From the NCBI RefSeq assembly GCF_029892425.1, contig NZ_JARXWB010000026.1:50091-114090 (forward strand): 64,000 nt of DNA, written 5' to 3'. The notes beneath the pieces were generated by a model, which did no database searches, was not told where the DNA came from, and worked only from the letters and a program-made list of their open reading frames with translations. This document shows positions 52,145 through 60,455 of this stretch, piece by piece. The translations under genes and the position numbers were made by a program. Every line of letters begins with the position of its first letter. The stretch's first letter is position 1. Source of the DNA: Bradyrhizobium sp. BR13661 (lineage in GTDB: Bacteria > Pseudomonadota > Alphaproteobacteria > Rhizobiales > Xanthobacteraceae).

Positions 52145-52831
52145 CTAGGGCACGGATGCCTCGCGCGCGATTGTTTTGACCAGCGCCTGCGGCCAGCGCT
52201 TCAGTGCGGCGTGGCCGGCCTCGGTCAGCCGGTAGATTCCGCGGTCGGCGCGCTCGAACCAGCCATACACATTGTTAAGCAAGATCTTGCCGGCATCGGG
52301 ACAGCGCTCGCGCAGTTCGCGTACGCGCCGCGGGCCAGCGGCAAGCTCTGATGCGCAGGCCAGCGCCTGCTGCCGATAGGCCGTCATGATCGGCGCGCGG
52401 GTGCTGCCGCCGAGCACGGGATCGCCCTGGCGACGTTGATGCTCGGCAACCAGCCGCGAGCGCGTCTTCGGCTCGCGGCGGGGAGCAGTCGTCGGCGGCT
52501 TCACCAGCACCTCGACCTGGCCGTTGTCGGTTACCCCGAGCATACCGAAGCCCAGGCGGCGGCAGAGATTGCGATAGCGTGCGTCGCTCTCGCGCCCCTT
52601 ACCTCGTGCCGAAATTTTTGCCGCGATCCAGATCTCGTCGCCTGCCGGCGCGCGATCGACGGCCTGCAGGATCAGCTCGAGGTTGAAGGCGAGCTTGAGC
52701 TCGCCGATCACCACGATCGGAGGATCGCCGGCGCTCAGGCCGACGAGATCGCAGCCGCGGATCTCGCCCTTCACGTCGAAGCCGAGCCCTTCGAGGAATC
52801 GTTTGACGGGGAGATAGAGCGCGGTTTCCAA
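52145..52831 (-). CDS. DUF2161 protein with PD-(D/E)xK nuclease fold
   Basis: Encodes 228 residues. The PD-(D/E)xK motif is visible: GCDLVGL with Asp28 and IGELKLAF with Glu44 and Lys46, spaced as in the nuclease superfamily. A linker (about 110-140) follows, then a winged-helix-like C-terminus (RRVRELRERCPDAGKILLNNVYGWFERADRGIYRLTEAG) that may bind DNA. The family is widespread in alphaproteobacteria and of unknown biological role; repair or defence is possible. Confidence 0.78.
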   Translation of the reverse strand: METALYLPVKRFLEGLGFDVKGEIRGCDLVGLSAGDPPIVVIGELKLAFNLELILQAVDRAPAGDEIWIAAKISARGKGRESDARYRNLCRRLGFGMLGVTDNGQVEVLVKPPTTAPRREPKTRSRLVAEHQRRQGDPVLGGSTRAPIMTAYRQQALACASELAAGPRRVRELRERCPDAGKILLNNVYGWFERADRGIYRLTEAGHAALKRWPQALVKTIAREASVP

Positions 52832-52962
52832 GGCGAGTTTCCGATCGGAGAATCAGCTGTGGCCAGTCTAGCCCGGATCGGACCAAGGGCTGATCGGCAT
52901 TTGCCCGGATGCGGTGAAGCCAGCTATATCCACGCGCGGGGAACTGGTGAGCGCTCGCGAAT
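52832..52962. promoter_or_regulatory. divergent promoter region, DUF2161 / GrlR-like
   Basis: 131 bases between divergent starts. No operator symmetry or strong promoter boxes were picked out. Confidence 0.3.
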
Positions 52963-53310
52963 ATGACGATCAGGAACGGGCTTTATCACATCCGGATCGA
53001 GTTCCTGGATAGCGTCCAGGGCGGCAATCAGGGCGTCATGGTGCTGCGCGATGGCACCATGCGCGGCGGCGACTCGTTTTTCTTCGCCTATGGCAGCTAC
53101 GCCTGCGCCGACGGAAAGTGGAAAGGCGAGCTGACCAACGAGGAGCATTCGCCCACATTCGACGAACGACCGGTGTGGGGCCGCAAGGTCGTGACCATCG
53201 GCTTCAGCGGCACCTATACCGACGAGACCGCTTATGGCGAAGGCATTGCGCTCGCGGGCAAGCAGAGCATCCGCTTCAAGGGCAATCTGCGGCTGCTGGT
53301 GCCGGATTGA
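52963..53310 (+). CDS. GrlR-like regulatory protein (single domain)
   Basis: Encodes 115 residues, a compact beta-barrel-like sequence of the GrlR/T3SS-regulator-like family: NGLYHIRIEFLDSVQGGNQGVM, DGTMRGGDSFFFAYGSY, then EHSPTFDERPVWGRKVVTIGFSGTY. In pathogens GrlR binds and represses the activator GrlA; no GrlA is nearby. It is homologous to the second half of the 57.2 kb protein. Its stop abuts the convergent SDR stop with no gap. Confidence 0.7.
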   Translation: MTIRNGLYHIRIEFLDSVQGGNQGVMVLRDGTMRGGDSFFFAYGSYACADGKWKGELTNEEHSPTFDERPVWGRKVVTIGFSGTYTDETAYGEGIALAGKQSIRFKGNLRLLVPD

Positions 53311-53994
53311 TCACACTCGTCCGCTCACCGGAATGAGCGCGCCTGTCACCCCGCTCGCGGCGTCGCTGACGAGGAACAGGATCACCTCGGCAAGCTCCTG
53401 CGGTGTCACCCATTTGGCGAAGTCCGCTGTCGGCATGTCGGCGCGGTTGGCCTTGGTGTCGATGATCGACGGCAGCACCGCATTCACGGTGACCTTGCCC
53501 TTCCATTCATTGGCCAGGGCCTCGGTGAGGCGATGTACGGCTGCCTTTGACGCCGCGTAAGGCCCCATGCCAGCGCCGGCCTGGAGCGCGCCGATCGCGC
53601 CGATATTGACGATGCGGCCCGCCTTCGAGGCGGCGAGATGCGGCAGGGCCGCGTGCGAGGCGTTGAGGGCCGTCAGCACGTTCAGCGCATGCATGCGGTG
53701 CCACGTCTTGATGTCGCCGTCGCCGACGGTCTCGAAGGCAAAGCCGCCGGCGATGTTGACCAAGGCATCCAGCCTGCCGAAATGCTTCACGGCGGCTTCA
53801 ATCGCCGCCTTTGCCTGCGCGGAGTCGGACAGGTCCACGCCGCCGATTTCGATGCGCTCGGTCGTCGCCGGCACCTGCGACGGCGCATGATCGATGGCAG
53901 CAATGCGGGCACCGCGTGACTGGGCGATTTCCGCGACGACCCGCCCGAGCGCGCCAAGCGCCCCTGTCACGACCAGAACCTTGCCTTGCATCAT
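53311..53994 (-). CDS. short-chain dehydrogenase/reductase
   Basis: Encodes 227 residues. Rossmann-type SDR: VLVVTGALGALGRVVAE nucleotide motif, NIAGG, IGAIGALQAGAGMGPYAASKAAV with the YxxxK pair, and VNAVLPSIIDT. Ends ALIPVSGRV. Substrate unknown. It lies downstream of the tyrosine phosphatase on the same strand. Confidence 0.9.
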   Translation of the reverse strand: MMQGKVLVVTGALGALGRVVAEIAQSRGARIAAIDHAPSQVPATTERIEIGGVDLSDSAQAKAAIEAAVKHFGRLDALVNIAGGFAFETVGDGDIKTWHRMHALNVLTALNASHAALPHLAASKAGRIVNIGAIGALQAGAGMGPYAASKAAVHRLTEALANEWKGKVTVNAVLPSIIDTKANRADMPTADFAKWVTPQELAEVILFLVSDAASGVTGALIPVSGRV

Positions 53995-54015
53995 CGCTTC
54001 TCCCGGCGTTGCGGC

Positions 54016-54759
54016 CTATGCTTGCAGATAGCGCGCCTTCAGCGCAGTTCGTTCTGCTGTGCCGAGCTTGAGCCCGTCGCGCAAGTAGGCTTCGATGTCG
54101 CCATATTCACTGTCGATCGCTTGGAAAGCCGCTTCGAGATAGGAAGCGTTGACCGAGCCGATGGCGTCCAGGACGTCGGCAGGCAGATCCGAGACGCTCG
54201 ACACGTCGCGCTTGTAGTGGCGATTGGTCAGCAGATAGTCTTCCGCGATGACGTCATCGGGCACGCCGAGCGCGTGCAGGATCAGCGCGCTGGCAAAGCC
54301 GGTGCGGTCCTTGCCGGCGGTGCAGTGGATCACGAGCGGGGCGCGGTCCTCCAGCAGATGGCCGAACAGCATGCGGAAGCTGTGCGTGTTGTGCCGGACA
54401 TAGTTGCGATAGGACTCGCGCATCAGCTCGAGCGCGACCGGCCCGGTTAGCGCGCCCCTGGCGAGCTCGGCGCGGAGCGACGCCACCACCGTCGGTTCGA
54501 TCGGCAGCGAATGCACGGTGATCTCGTTCACGACGCAGACGCCGCCCGTGCGCTCCTCAACGCCGCGGAAGTCGAACGCGCTCTTGACGCCAAGTGCGCG
54601 GACCATCTCGATATCTCCGGCGGTAAGCTGGCCGAGATGATTGGAGCGGAAGATGTGGCGCCATTGCGTCGTGCGGCCGTCTGTGGTGGCGTAGCCGCCG
54701 AGGTCGCGAAAATTGCTGGCGCCCTGCAGGGCGAGATGACGGGCAGGGGAGTCTGACAT
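54016..54759 (-). CDS. tyrosine/dual-specificity protein phosphatase family protein
   Basis: Encodes 247 residues. N-terminal NFRDLGGY and the P-loop HCTAGKDRTG with Cys146 and Arg152, the pattern of bacterial DSP-type phosphatases (family Y_phosphatase3). Asp in DFRGVEER is a possible general acid. Substrates could be phosphotyrosine proteins or phosphoinositides. It precedes the SDR gene by 21 bases. Confidence 0.9.
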   Translation of the reverse strand: MSDSPARHLALQGASNFRDLGGYATTDGRTTQWRHIFRSNHLGQLTAGDIEMVRALGVKSAFDFRGVEERTGGVCVVNEITVHSLPIEPTVVASLRAELARGALTGPVALELMRESYRNYVRHNTHSFRMLFGHLLEDRAPLVIHCTAGKDRTGFASALILHALGVPDDVIAEDYLLTNRHYKRDVSSVSDLPADVLDAIGSVNASYLEAAFQAIDSEYGDIEAYLRDGLKLGTAERTALKARYLQA

Positions 54760-54807
54760 TGGATCTGCTTTTGTTATGTTGCCGACGGACCATTACAGGG
54801 GGCGATC

Positions 54808-55134
54808 ATGGGCCGGCACAAGGCCATTCTTTTGGGGATCATCATGCTGTCGGCTGGAATTTCCGGCGCGCGGCAGGCCGACGCACAGACGTTCCGAACC
54901 TATCGCTGCGCTGATGGTACGCAGTTCATCGTGGGGTTTTATGACCAGGACACTCGCGCCTTCCTCCAGATCGACGGCCAGCCGGCGACGCTTGCCAAGC
55001 GCCTGACGGTTTCGGGCACGCGCTATTCGGGGGCGGGCATCACACTGAGGATCGACAAGAGCGGAGCCACCACGGTCAAGCATTTGAAACGACCGATCAC
55101 GGCTTGCACAGTGATCGAAAAGCCCGCGCTGTAG
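54808..55134 (+). CDS. MliC-like periplasmic lysozyme inhibitor
   Basis: Encodes 108 residues from ATG 54808 with a GGGGGCG site. Signal peptide 1-27. The mature part has the MliC/PliC pattern: YRCADGTQFIVGFYDQDT, LAKRLTVSGTRYSGAGITLRI and a final Cys, so the two Cys can bridge. The family blocks C-type lysozyme. No lipobox Cys is seen, so it is probably periplasmic. Confidence 0.75.
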   Translation: MGRHKAILLGIIMLSAGISGARQADAQTFRTYRCADGTQFIVGFYDQDTRAFLQIDGQPATLAKRLTVSGTRYSGAGITLRIDKSGATTVKHLKRPITACTVIEKPAL

Positions 55135-55154
55135 ACAGACGTCCAGCCAGAATC

Positions 55155-55190
55155 AAAAAGGGTCGAAACTCCGTTGTTTCGACCCTTTTT
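55155..55190. terminator. intrinsic terminator after the MliC-like gene
   Basis: A perfect 15-bp stem (55155-55169 with 55176-55190), loop TCCGTT, with five A on the left and five T on the right. It serves the plus-strand gene and can also serve the leftward gstI gene. Confidence 0.92.
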
Positions 55191-55245
55191 CAAACTTCCG
55201 TCGAGCGCTTGAGAGGGCGCGGCGGTCTCAATCCTGACACTGGCA

Positions 55246-55449
55246 TTAGCGTTCCCATTTGGGCTTTGCTTCGTCGACTGCGTCCTGGTGGTACCAGCTA
55301 TCGCTGCAGACCGATGCATTCGCGGGTAGCGAAGCGTGATCGGCGGGAATGCGGGTCTCGCCATAGCGCCGCCCCGCGAGAGCCGCGCGGCCCCCGACAG
55401 GGAATTGATAGATCTTCGCAGATCCGTGGCTTAGTCCGTTGTTCAACAT
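55246..55449 (-). CDS. gstI: DUF2735 protein, GstI type (regulator of GlnII)
   Basis: Encodes 67 residues from ATG 55449 with GGAG upstream. The core SAKIYQFPVGGRAALAGRRYGE is the DUF2735 signature. In Rhizobium leguminosarum, gstI is a small gene next to and divergent from glnII, and its product inhibits GlnII expression at translation. The same arrangement here, with glnII starting 535 bases away on the other strand, supports the name. The protein is short and basic in the middle. Confidence 0.82.
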   Translation of the reverse strand: MLNNGLSHGSAKIYQFPVGGRAALAGRRYGETRIPADHASLPANASVCSDSWYHQDAVDEAKPKWER

Positions 55450-55983
55450 TGTAAATGCTCCTGACTCGAAGCGCCTTGGCCTCCATGGTGCGCCCGACTC
55501 GTTCTGATGTGGTTACTGGAATTCCCATATCGGCCTCGCACTCCGAAATGCAAAGTGCTGAAAAGGAAATCAGTTTCCGCCCAATTCTTGAGCAAACGGC
55601 GGTCTGCACGCCCTAAGGCACCGTGCCGATGACTAACGCCTAGGCCATTCCAAAGGTTGCTAGGCAGGGGCGGGCGGCTTTTCGAAAGTTGCCGGACGTT
55701 GATGCGCCTTTGATCGGTAACCTCCGGCAGGAGATGGCCTGCTCCAGAATCAGGCGTTTTCCGCGGAATTTTTGCAGCGCAGCTTCACGGAAAGGTGCGC
55801 CGCTATGACGCACGCCGGTGGGGACGATTTCCGCCCTCGGGTGGCGGCTGCCGGCGGTGGAAAACGTCCTGCATTGCGGCCTATTGGCACGCAAAATGCT
55901 TGTAGGGGGGCGGCCGATGATGGCCGGGTACAAACGTGCGGGGCTCTCAACCCCACCTTTCGCATCATCTACAGAGAGGCTCA
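55450..55983. promoter_or_regulatory. gstI-glnII divergent control region
   Basis: 534 bases without a gene. On the plus strand it holds the sigma-54 promoter of glnII (listed separately). An inverted repeat GTGCG-N9-CGCAC (55795-55813) lies about 70 bases upstream of the promoter and is a candidate activator (NtrC) site, though it is not a full match to the NtrC consensus. No clear sigma-54 site was found for gstI. Confidence 0.5.
55885..55900 (+). promoter_or_regulatory. sigma-54 promoter of glnII
   Basis: TGGCACGCAAAATGCT fits the RpoN consensus, with GG at 55886-55887, GC at 55898-55899 and exactly ten bases between. It lies 83 bases upstream of the glnII ATG, leaving room for a leader on which GstI could act. 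Confidence 0.85.
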
Positions 55984-57018
55984 ATGACCAAGTATAAGCT
56001 CGAGTACATTTGGCTCGACGGATATACGCCGACTCCGAACTTGCGCGGCAAAACCCAGATCAAGGAATTTTCGTCGTTCCCGACGCTCGAGCAGCTTCCG
56101 CTGTGGGGCTTCGACGGCTCCTCGACCCAGCAGGCCGAAGGCCACAGCTCCGATTGCGTGCTGAAGCCGGTCGCTGTGTTCCCGGACGGCGCCCGCACCA
56201 ACGGCGTGCTGGTGATGTGCGAAGTCATGATGCCCGATGGCAAGACGCCGCACTCGACCAACAAGCGCGCCACCATCCTCGACGACGAGGGCGCGTGGTT
56301 CGGCTTCGAGCAGGAATATTTCTTCTACAAGGACGGCCGTCCGCTCGGCTTCCCGGCTTCCGGTTATCCGGCGCCGCAGGGTCCGTACTACACCGGCGTC
56401 GGCTATTCGAACGTCGGCGACATCGCGCGCAAGATGGTCGAAGAGCATCTCGACCTCTGCCTCGCGGCCGGTATCAACCACGAAGGCATCAACGCGGAAG
56501 TCGCGAAGGGCCAGTGGGAATTCCAGATCTTCGGCAAGGGCTCCAAGAAGGCCGCTGACGAAATGTGGATGGCCCGCTACTTGATGCTGCGCCTGACCGA
56601 AAAGTACGGCGTCGACATCGAGTTCCACTGCAAGCCGCTCGGCGACACCGACTGGAACGGCTCCGGCATGCACGCCAACTTCTCGACCGAGTACATGCGC
56701 ACGGTCGGCGGCAAGGAGTACTTCGAAGCGCTCATGGCCGCTTTCGACAAGAACCTGATGGACCACATCGCCGTCTACGGCCCGGACAACGACAAGCGTC
56801 TGACCGGCAAGCACGAGACCGCGCCGTGGAACAAGTTCAGCTACGGCGTGGCCGATCGCGGTGCGTCGATCCGCGTTCCCCACTCCTTCGTCAACAACGG
56901 CTACAAGGGCTATCTGGAAGACCGTCGTCCGAACTCGCAAGGCGACCCATACCAGATCGCTTCGCAGATCCTGAAGACGATCGCCTCGGTGCCGACCGAG
57001 AAGAAGGCGGTCGCCTAA
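55984..57018 (+). CDS. glnII: glutamine synthetase II
   Basis: Encodes 344 residues from ATG 55984. GSII is the eukaryote-like form found in rhizobia and is shorter than GlnA. Motifs: WGFDGSSTQQAEGHSSD, GFEQEYFFYKDGRPLG, NHEGINAEVAKGQWEFQI, and KHETAPWNKFSYGVADRGASIRVP. It makes glutamine from glutamate and ammonia with ATP under nitrogen limitation. The sigma-54 promoter and adjacent gstI match that regulation. Confidence 0.98.
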   Translation: MTKYKLEYIWLDGYTPTPNLRGKTQIKEFSSFPTLEQLPLWGFDGSSTQQAEGHSSDCVLKPVAVFPDGARTNGVLVMCEVMMPDGKTPHSTNKRATILDDEGAWFGFEQEYFFYKDGRPLGFPASGYPAPQGPYYTGVGYSNVGDIARKMVEEHLDLCLAAGINHEGINAEVAKGQWEFQIFGKGSKKAADEMWMARYLMLRLTEKYGVDIEFHCKPLGDTDWNGSGMHANFSTEYMRTVGGKEYFEALMAAFDKNLMDHIAVYGPDNDKRLTGKHETAPWNKFSYGVADRGASIRVPHSFVNNGYKGYLEDRRPNSQGDPYQIASQILKTIASVPTEKKAVA

Positions 57019-57065
57019 GATCCTCCCGGCCCGGGCTGGGGGGCTGGCCCGGGTTGCCTTTCATT

Positions 57066-57091
57066 CCGCCGGAGCTGACAAGCTCCGGCGG
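57066..57091 (+). terminator. intrinsic terminator of glnII
   Basis: An 11-bp GC-rich stem (57066-57076 with 57081-57091) with a GACA loop, followed by ATTTTTG. A second, weaker hairpin (57030-57036 with 57047-57053) precedes it. Confidence 0.92.
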
Positions 57092-57216
57092 ATTTTTGCT
57101 ATCCGATGACAGCGCTTTTTGTGGGTCTGGCGGCCATGCCGGCGTGAAGCCTGTCCATCCCGGCTGAAACCGGGATAGAGTGCCGCAGGATGTGCGCGGA
57201 GCCGGGGACACGGCGG

Positions 57217-57918
57217 GTGTTTGAAGGCTTCTACAAGGTTCGGTTTCAGCTTGGCGACAATGTCGGCCGAAGCGTGATGCATGCCGGCAATGGCAAGATG
57301 CTCGGCGGCAACTCGGCGTTCGCCCATATCGGCACCTACGAGAAGACCGCCGACGGCGTCGACATCGTCATCAAGACCGTTCGCCACAATCCCGATCCGA
57401 ACTACCGCGCCATGGCCGGCACCGATGATGCGACGCTGATCGCGAAGGGCTGGGCGGATGGAGACCTCTATCGCTTCAAGGGCGAACTGAAGGAGCTGCC
57501 CGGCGTTCCCTTCCAGTCGGTGATGACGCCGATCACCGAGGACGAGGTGCCGATCGCGGGCAGCGTCGGCGAGGCCGGCATCACGAACGGCCTTTACTCC
57601 ATTCACCTGCGCATGCTCGATGGCGTCGATGGCGGCCTGACCGGCGTGATGCTGCTCAACCGGGGTCGCATCCTCGGCGGCGATGCCGCGTTCTATTATC
57701 TCGGCAGCTACACCGCCGCGAACGGCCGTTGGAAGGGGCAGATCCTCAACCAGGAGCACACGCCGGCCAAGGACGATCCGATCTTTGGCGGCCACGAGGT
57801 CGGCATCGGCTTCGCCGGCAGCTATGATGACGATCAGGCGGTGCTGGAAGCAACGGCGCTGGCCGGCAAGCGCAGCCTGCGCCTGACCGCCGCGCTCAAG
57901 CTGATGCATCGCGCCTGA
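57217..57918 (+). CDS. two-domain GrlR-like protein
   Basis: Encodes 233 residues from GTG 57217; ATG 57190 would add nine. Residues about 1-110 and 125-233 are two copies of the GrlR-like domain. The second (NGLYSIHLRMLDGVDGGLTG, RILGGDAAFYYLGSY, WKGQILNQEHTPAKDDP) is clearly homologous to the 115-residue protein at 52963. The first (VFEGFYKVRFQL, KMLGGNSAFAHIGTYE) is more divergent. No signal peptide. It is a cytoplasmic ligand-binding or regulatory protein by analogy. Confidence 0.7.
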   Translation: MFEGFYKVRFQLGDNVGRSVMHAGNGKMLGGNSAFAHIGTYEKTADGVDIVIKTVRHNPDPNYRAMAGTDDATLIAKGWADGDLYRFKGELKELPGVPFQSVMTPITEDEVPIAGSVGEAGITNGLYSIHLRMLDGVDGGLTGVMLLNRGRILGGDAAFYYLGSYTAANGRWKGQILNQEHTPAKDDPIFGGHEVGIGFAGSYDDDQAVLEATALAGKRSLRLTAALKLMHRA

Positions 57919-57936
57919 TTATCAGGGACATCGCCC

Positions 57937-58620
57937 ATGGACAAAGTTCGCATGCTCTCGACGCTCGGCCTGATGGGCGCGATGCGCAGCCTGTCTTCGG
58001 CGTTCGAGGCGGCGAGCGGCATTCACGTCGATGCCGACTTCGCACCGACGCTGGCGCTGTTGAAGCGCCTGCGCGCCGGCGAGGCCGCCGATCTCGTCAT
58101 CCTCACGCGCGAGGGGCTGGATGAGGTGATCGCCGAGGGGCGCGTGATCGCAGACACGGCGGCAGACCTCGCGCGCTCCTATGTCGGGCTTGCCGTGCGG
58201 GCAGGGCAGCCGCATCCTGATATCGCCACTGAAACCGCGCTGCGCCGGACGCTGCTCGCGGCGCGGTCCGTCGCCTATTCGCGTCTCGGCGCGAGCGGCG
58301 TGTACTTCGCCCGGCTGATCGCGCGCATGGGCATCGCAGATGAGATCAACGCCAAGGCCACCATCGTCGAGCAGGGATTTACGGCGGAACGGCTCGTCAG
58401 CGGCGAGGCTGATCTGGCCGTGCAGCAGATCAGCGAGCTCAAGCAGGTCGAAGGCATCGAGGTGATCGGCCCGGTGCCGCATGATCTGCAGACGCCAGCC
58501 GTGTTCTCCGCGGGCCGCATGGTGGATGCGAAGCAGGCCGCAGCCGCGGACCGGCTGTTGCGATTTCTGGCCTCATCCGAGGTCGTGCCCGTGCTGCGCC
58601 AGTCGGGACTCGAGCCTTGA
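57937..58620 (+). CDS. ModA-like substrate-binding domain without signal peptide
   Basis: Encodes 227 residues. The sequence is that of molybdate-type periplasmic binding proteins: LMGAMRSLSSAFEAASGIHVDADFAPTLALLKRLRAGEAADLVILTREGLDEVIAEGRV, SRLGASGVYFARLI, GEADLAVQQISELKQVEGIEVIGPVP. It begins directly at the binding domain with no signal peptide, so it may be a cytoplasmic sensor domain or need a different start. No modBC genes are adjacent. It starts 18 bases after the GrlR-like stop. Confidence 0.8.
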   Translation: MDKVRMLSTLGLMGAMRSLSSAFEAASGIHVDADFAPTLALLKRLRAGEAADLVILTREGLDEVIAEGRVIADTAADLARSYVGLAVRAGQPHPDIATETALRRTLLAARSVAYSRLGASGVYFARLIARMGIADEINAKATIVEQGFTAERLVSGEADLAVQQISELKQVEGIEVIGPVPHDLQTPAVFSAGRMVDAKQAAAADRLLRFLASSEVVPVLRQSGLEP

Positions 58621-58652
58621 AAACGCCGGGACGGAGATGCAATTTGGCGCCT

Positions 58653-59474
58653 ATGCGCGTCTATCTCCTTGCAGCTCTCTTCGCTCTTGCGGCGCCCGTC
58701 GCCGCTCACGCGCAATCGGCCGATCTCGTCCTGTGCGACCGTGTCGCCGCCGATCCCAGCGACCCCGACAAGCCGGCTGACGTGAAAGGCGTGTCTGAGA
58801 TCGCTGCCGCCGACGTCACGACCGCCATCAAGTTCTGCAAGCAGGCGTCAGCATCGTCGCGCCGGGCGATGTATGCGCTCGGCCGCGCCTATGCGGCCAA
58901 CCGGCAGATGGCGGACGCGCTCGCTGCCTGGCGCAAGGCCGCCGACAAGGGGTCGAGCGCGGCGATGGTCGAACTCGGCGTCGCCTATGGCACCGGCGCC
59001 GGCGTTGCGAAGGACGAGGCGCAGGCGCGAAAGCTGTTCGAGAAGGCGGCGCAGGCCGGCAACCCTCGCGGCGTCTCCAACCTCGCGGCGCTCGGCAGCG
59101 CCGGTGGCGGGGGGCCTGCCGATCCCGCGCAGGCGCGCACGCTGCTCGGCAAGGCCGCGGAGACCAATGCGGAGGCGCAGTACCAGCTCGGCCTGATGCT
59201 CTCGAACGGCGATGGCGGCGAGAAGGACGACGTCGCGGCACGCGCGCTGTTCGAGAAGGCGGCCGCGCAAAACCATCCCGGCGCGCTGGAGCGGATGGGC
59301 GCCTTCGCGCAGGAGGGCCGCGGTGGTCCGAAGGACAAGGACGCCGCCAAGGCCTATTACGAGCGTGCCGCGGCTCTCGGTGACGAGGACGCCAAGAAGG
59401 CGCTGGAGCGGCTGCGCTGCCCCTATGCGATCAAGGACAAGCAGGGCAGGCTCGTCACCACGTTGTGCTTCTAG
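58653..59474 (+). CDS. secreted Sel1-repeat protein
   Basis: Encodes 273 residues from ATG 58653. Signal peptide 1-21. Sel1-type repeats cover about 70-255, visible in units such as RAMYALGRAYAANRQMADALAAWRKAADKG, AMVELGVAYGTGAG, AQYQLGLMLSNGDGG and ALERMGAFAQEGRGG. Two Cys pairs near the ends may bridge. Such solenoids mediate protein contacts; the role is unknown. Confidence 0.85.
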   Translation: MRVYLLAALFALAAPVAAHAQSADLVLCDRVAADPSDPDKPADVKGVSEIAAADVTTAIKFCKQASASSRRAMYALGRAYAANRQMADALAAWRKAADKGSSAAMVELGVAYGTGAGVAKDEAQARKLFEKAAQAGNPRGVSNLAALGSAGGGGPADPAQARTLLGKAAETNAEAQYQLGLMLSNGDGGEKDDVAARALFEKAAAQNHPGALERMGAFAQEGRGGPKDKDAAKAYYERAAALGDEDAKKALERLRCPYAIKDKQGRLVTTLCF

Positions 59475-59554
59475 CTCGCGGTCCTTGATCAGGCGCAAGC
59501 CCTTCGGGGGCGGCGCGTCGTAGACTGGGTCTTCAAAAAGACTGGAGACTTGCA

Positions 59555-60022
59555 ATGATACTTCGAGGGTGGGTGCTGGCGCTGGCCAGCCTGGCGGTGG
59601 CCACGACCGTGGCGGCGCAGGACCTCAAATCACCGTCCGCGGATCAATACGTGCCGCGGCTCGGCGACATCATGGGCGCCGCGCAGACGCGACATCAGAA
59701 GCTCTGGCTGGCCGCGCGGGCGCAGAACTGGGAGCTCGCCGCCTTCGAGCTGAACCAGCTCAAGGCGAGTCTGGTCGAGGCTGCCTTGCTCTATTCCGGC
59801 ATTCCGGTCAGCAACGTCACGACACTCGAGCCGTCGTTGCAGGCGGCGTCCGACGCCATTGCGGCAAAGGACGGCCGCAAATTCGCAAAGGCGCTGGGTG
59901 ATCTGACGGAGGGCTGCAACGCCTGTCACCGGTCGATGAAACGCAGCTTCGTCGTCATCAAGGTTCCGTCCGATCCGCAGCCCTTCGCCAATCAGCAGTT
60001 CGCGCCGCAGGCCAAACCGTGA
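59555..60022 (+). CDS. cytochrome c'-like periplasmic protein
   Basis: Encodes 155 residues. A signal peptide (1-21) is followed by a four-helix type sequence, with one heme motif CNACH (Cys121, Cys124, His125) near the C-terminus, as in cytochrome c' and related proteins. The sixth heme ligand is not evident. Likely a periplasmic redox or gas-binding protein. Confidence 0.78.
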   Translation: MILRGWVLALASLAVATTVAAQDLKSPSADQYVPRLGDIMGAAQTRHQKLWLAARAQNWELAAFELNQLKASLVEAALLYSGIPVSNVTTLEPSLQAASDAIAAKDGRKFAKALGDLTEGCNACHRSMKRSFVVIKVPSDPQPFANQQFAPQAKP

Positions 60023-60094
60023 CGGACAGCCCTGACGGAACGGACCGCGCGCGAAGCGGGTTGACCTGGAAAGCAGCAAACAGGAGGCGCAAGC

Positions 60095-60244
60095 ATGATC
60101 CGCAAGCTCGCATCCGGCGAATACCGGCTCTACTCACGCAAGGTCAATCCCAAGACCGGCAAGCGGCGCAACCTCGGCACGTTCAAGAGCCGCGCGGCAG
60201 CCGAGAAGCACGAGCGCGACGTGCAGTATTTCAAGCGTCACTGA
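60095..60244 (+). CDS. small basic protein, conserved-looking
   Basis: Encodes 49 residues with a strong AGGAGG site seven bases before the ATG. Very basic: LYSRKVNPKTGKRRNLGTFKSRAAAEKHERDVQYFKRH. The pattern resembles the arm-binding N-terminal segment of some integrases (K-T-G-K-R-x-L-G-T-F), but it stands alone. Similar short proteins occur in rhizobia. Nucleic-acid binding is plausible. Confidence 0.6.
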   Translation: MIRKLASGEYRLYSRKVNPKTGKRRNLGTFKSRAAAEKHERDVQYFKRH

Positions 60245-60286
60245 CACCTGAGAAACGCCGCGCGTGGCTGCTCAACGCAAAGCGCG

Positions 60287-60397
60287 AAAACAACCCCATG
60301 CACAGTAGCCAAGTCGCTGACAACGATAGCCTAATGGCCACACGATCCTGATGTCTGCGGATTTTACGAAACTTTCTTGATCCGTCGGGCAAAACAG
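60287..60397. repeat. dispersed repeat, copy 2
   Basis: Shares its 22-base left motif (60287-60308) and right motif CGTCGGGCAAAACAG (60383-60397) with copy 1 at 18958-19177. The 22 bases before the right motif are also similar (ATTTT-CGAA-TTGA pattern). The interior is about half as long. It lies at the edge of the accessory region. Confidence 0.7.
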
Positions 60398-60455
60398 GCG
60401 TATGTTGGCATCGTGGCACGATCGGACGAACGGGATGTCCTGCGTACGTGCTGGA

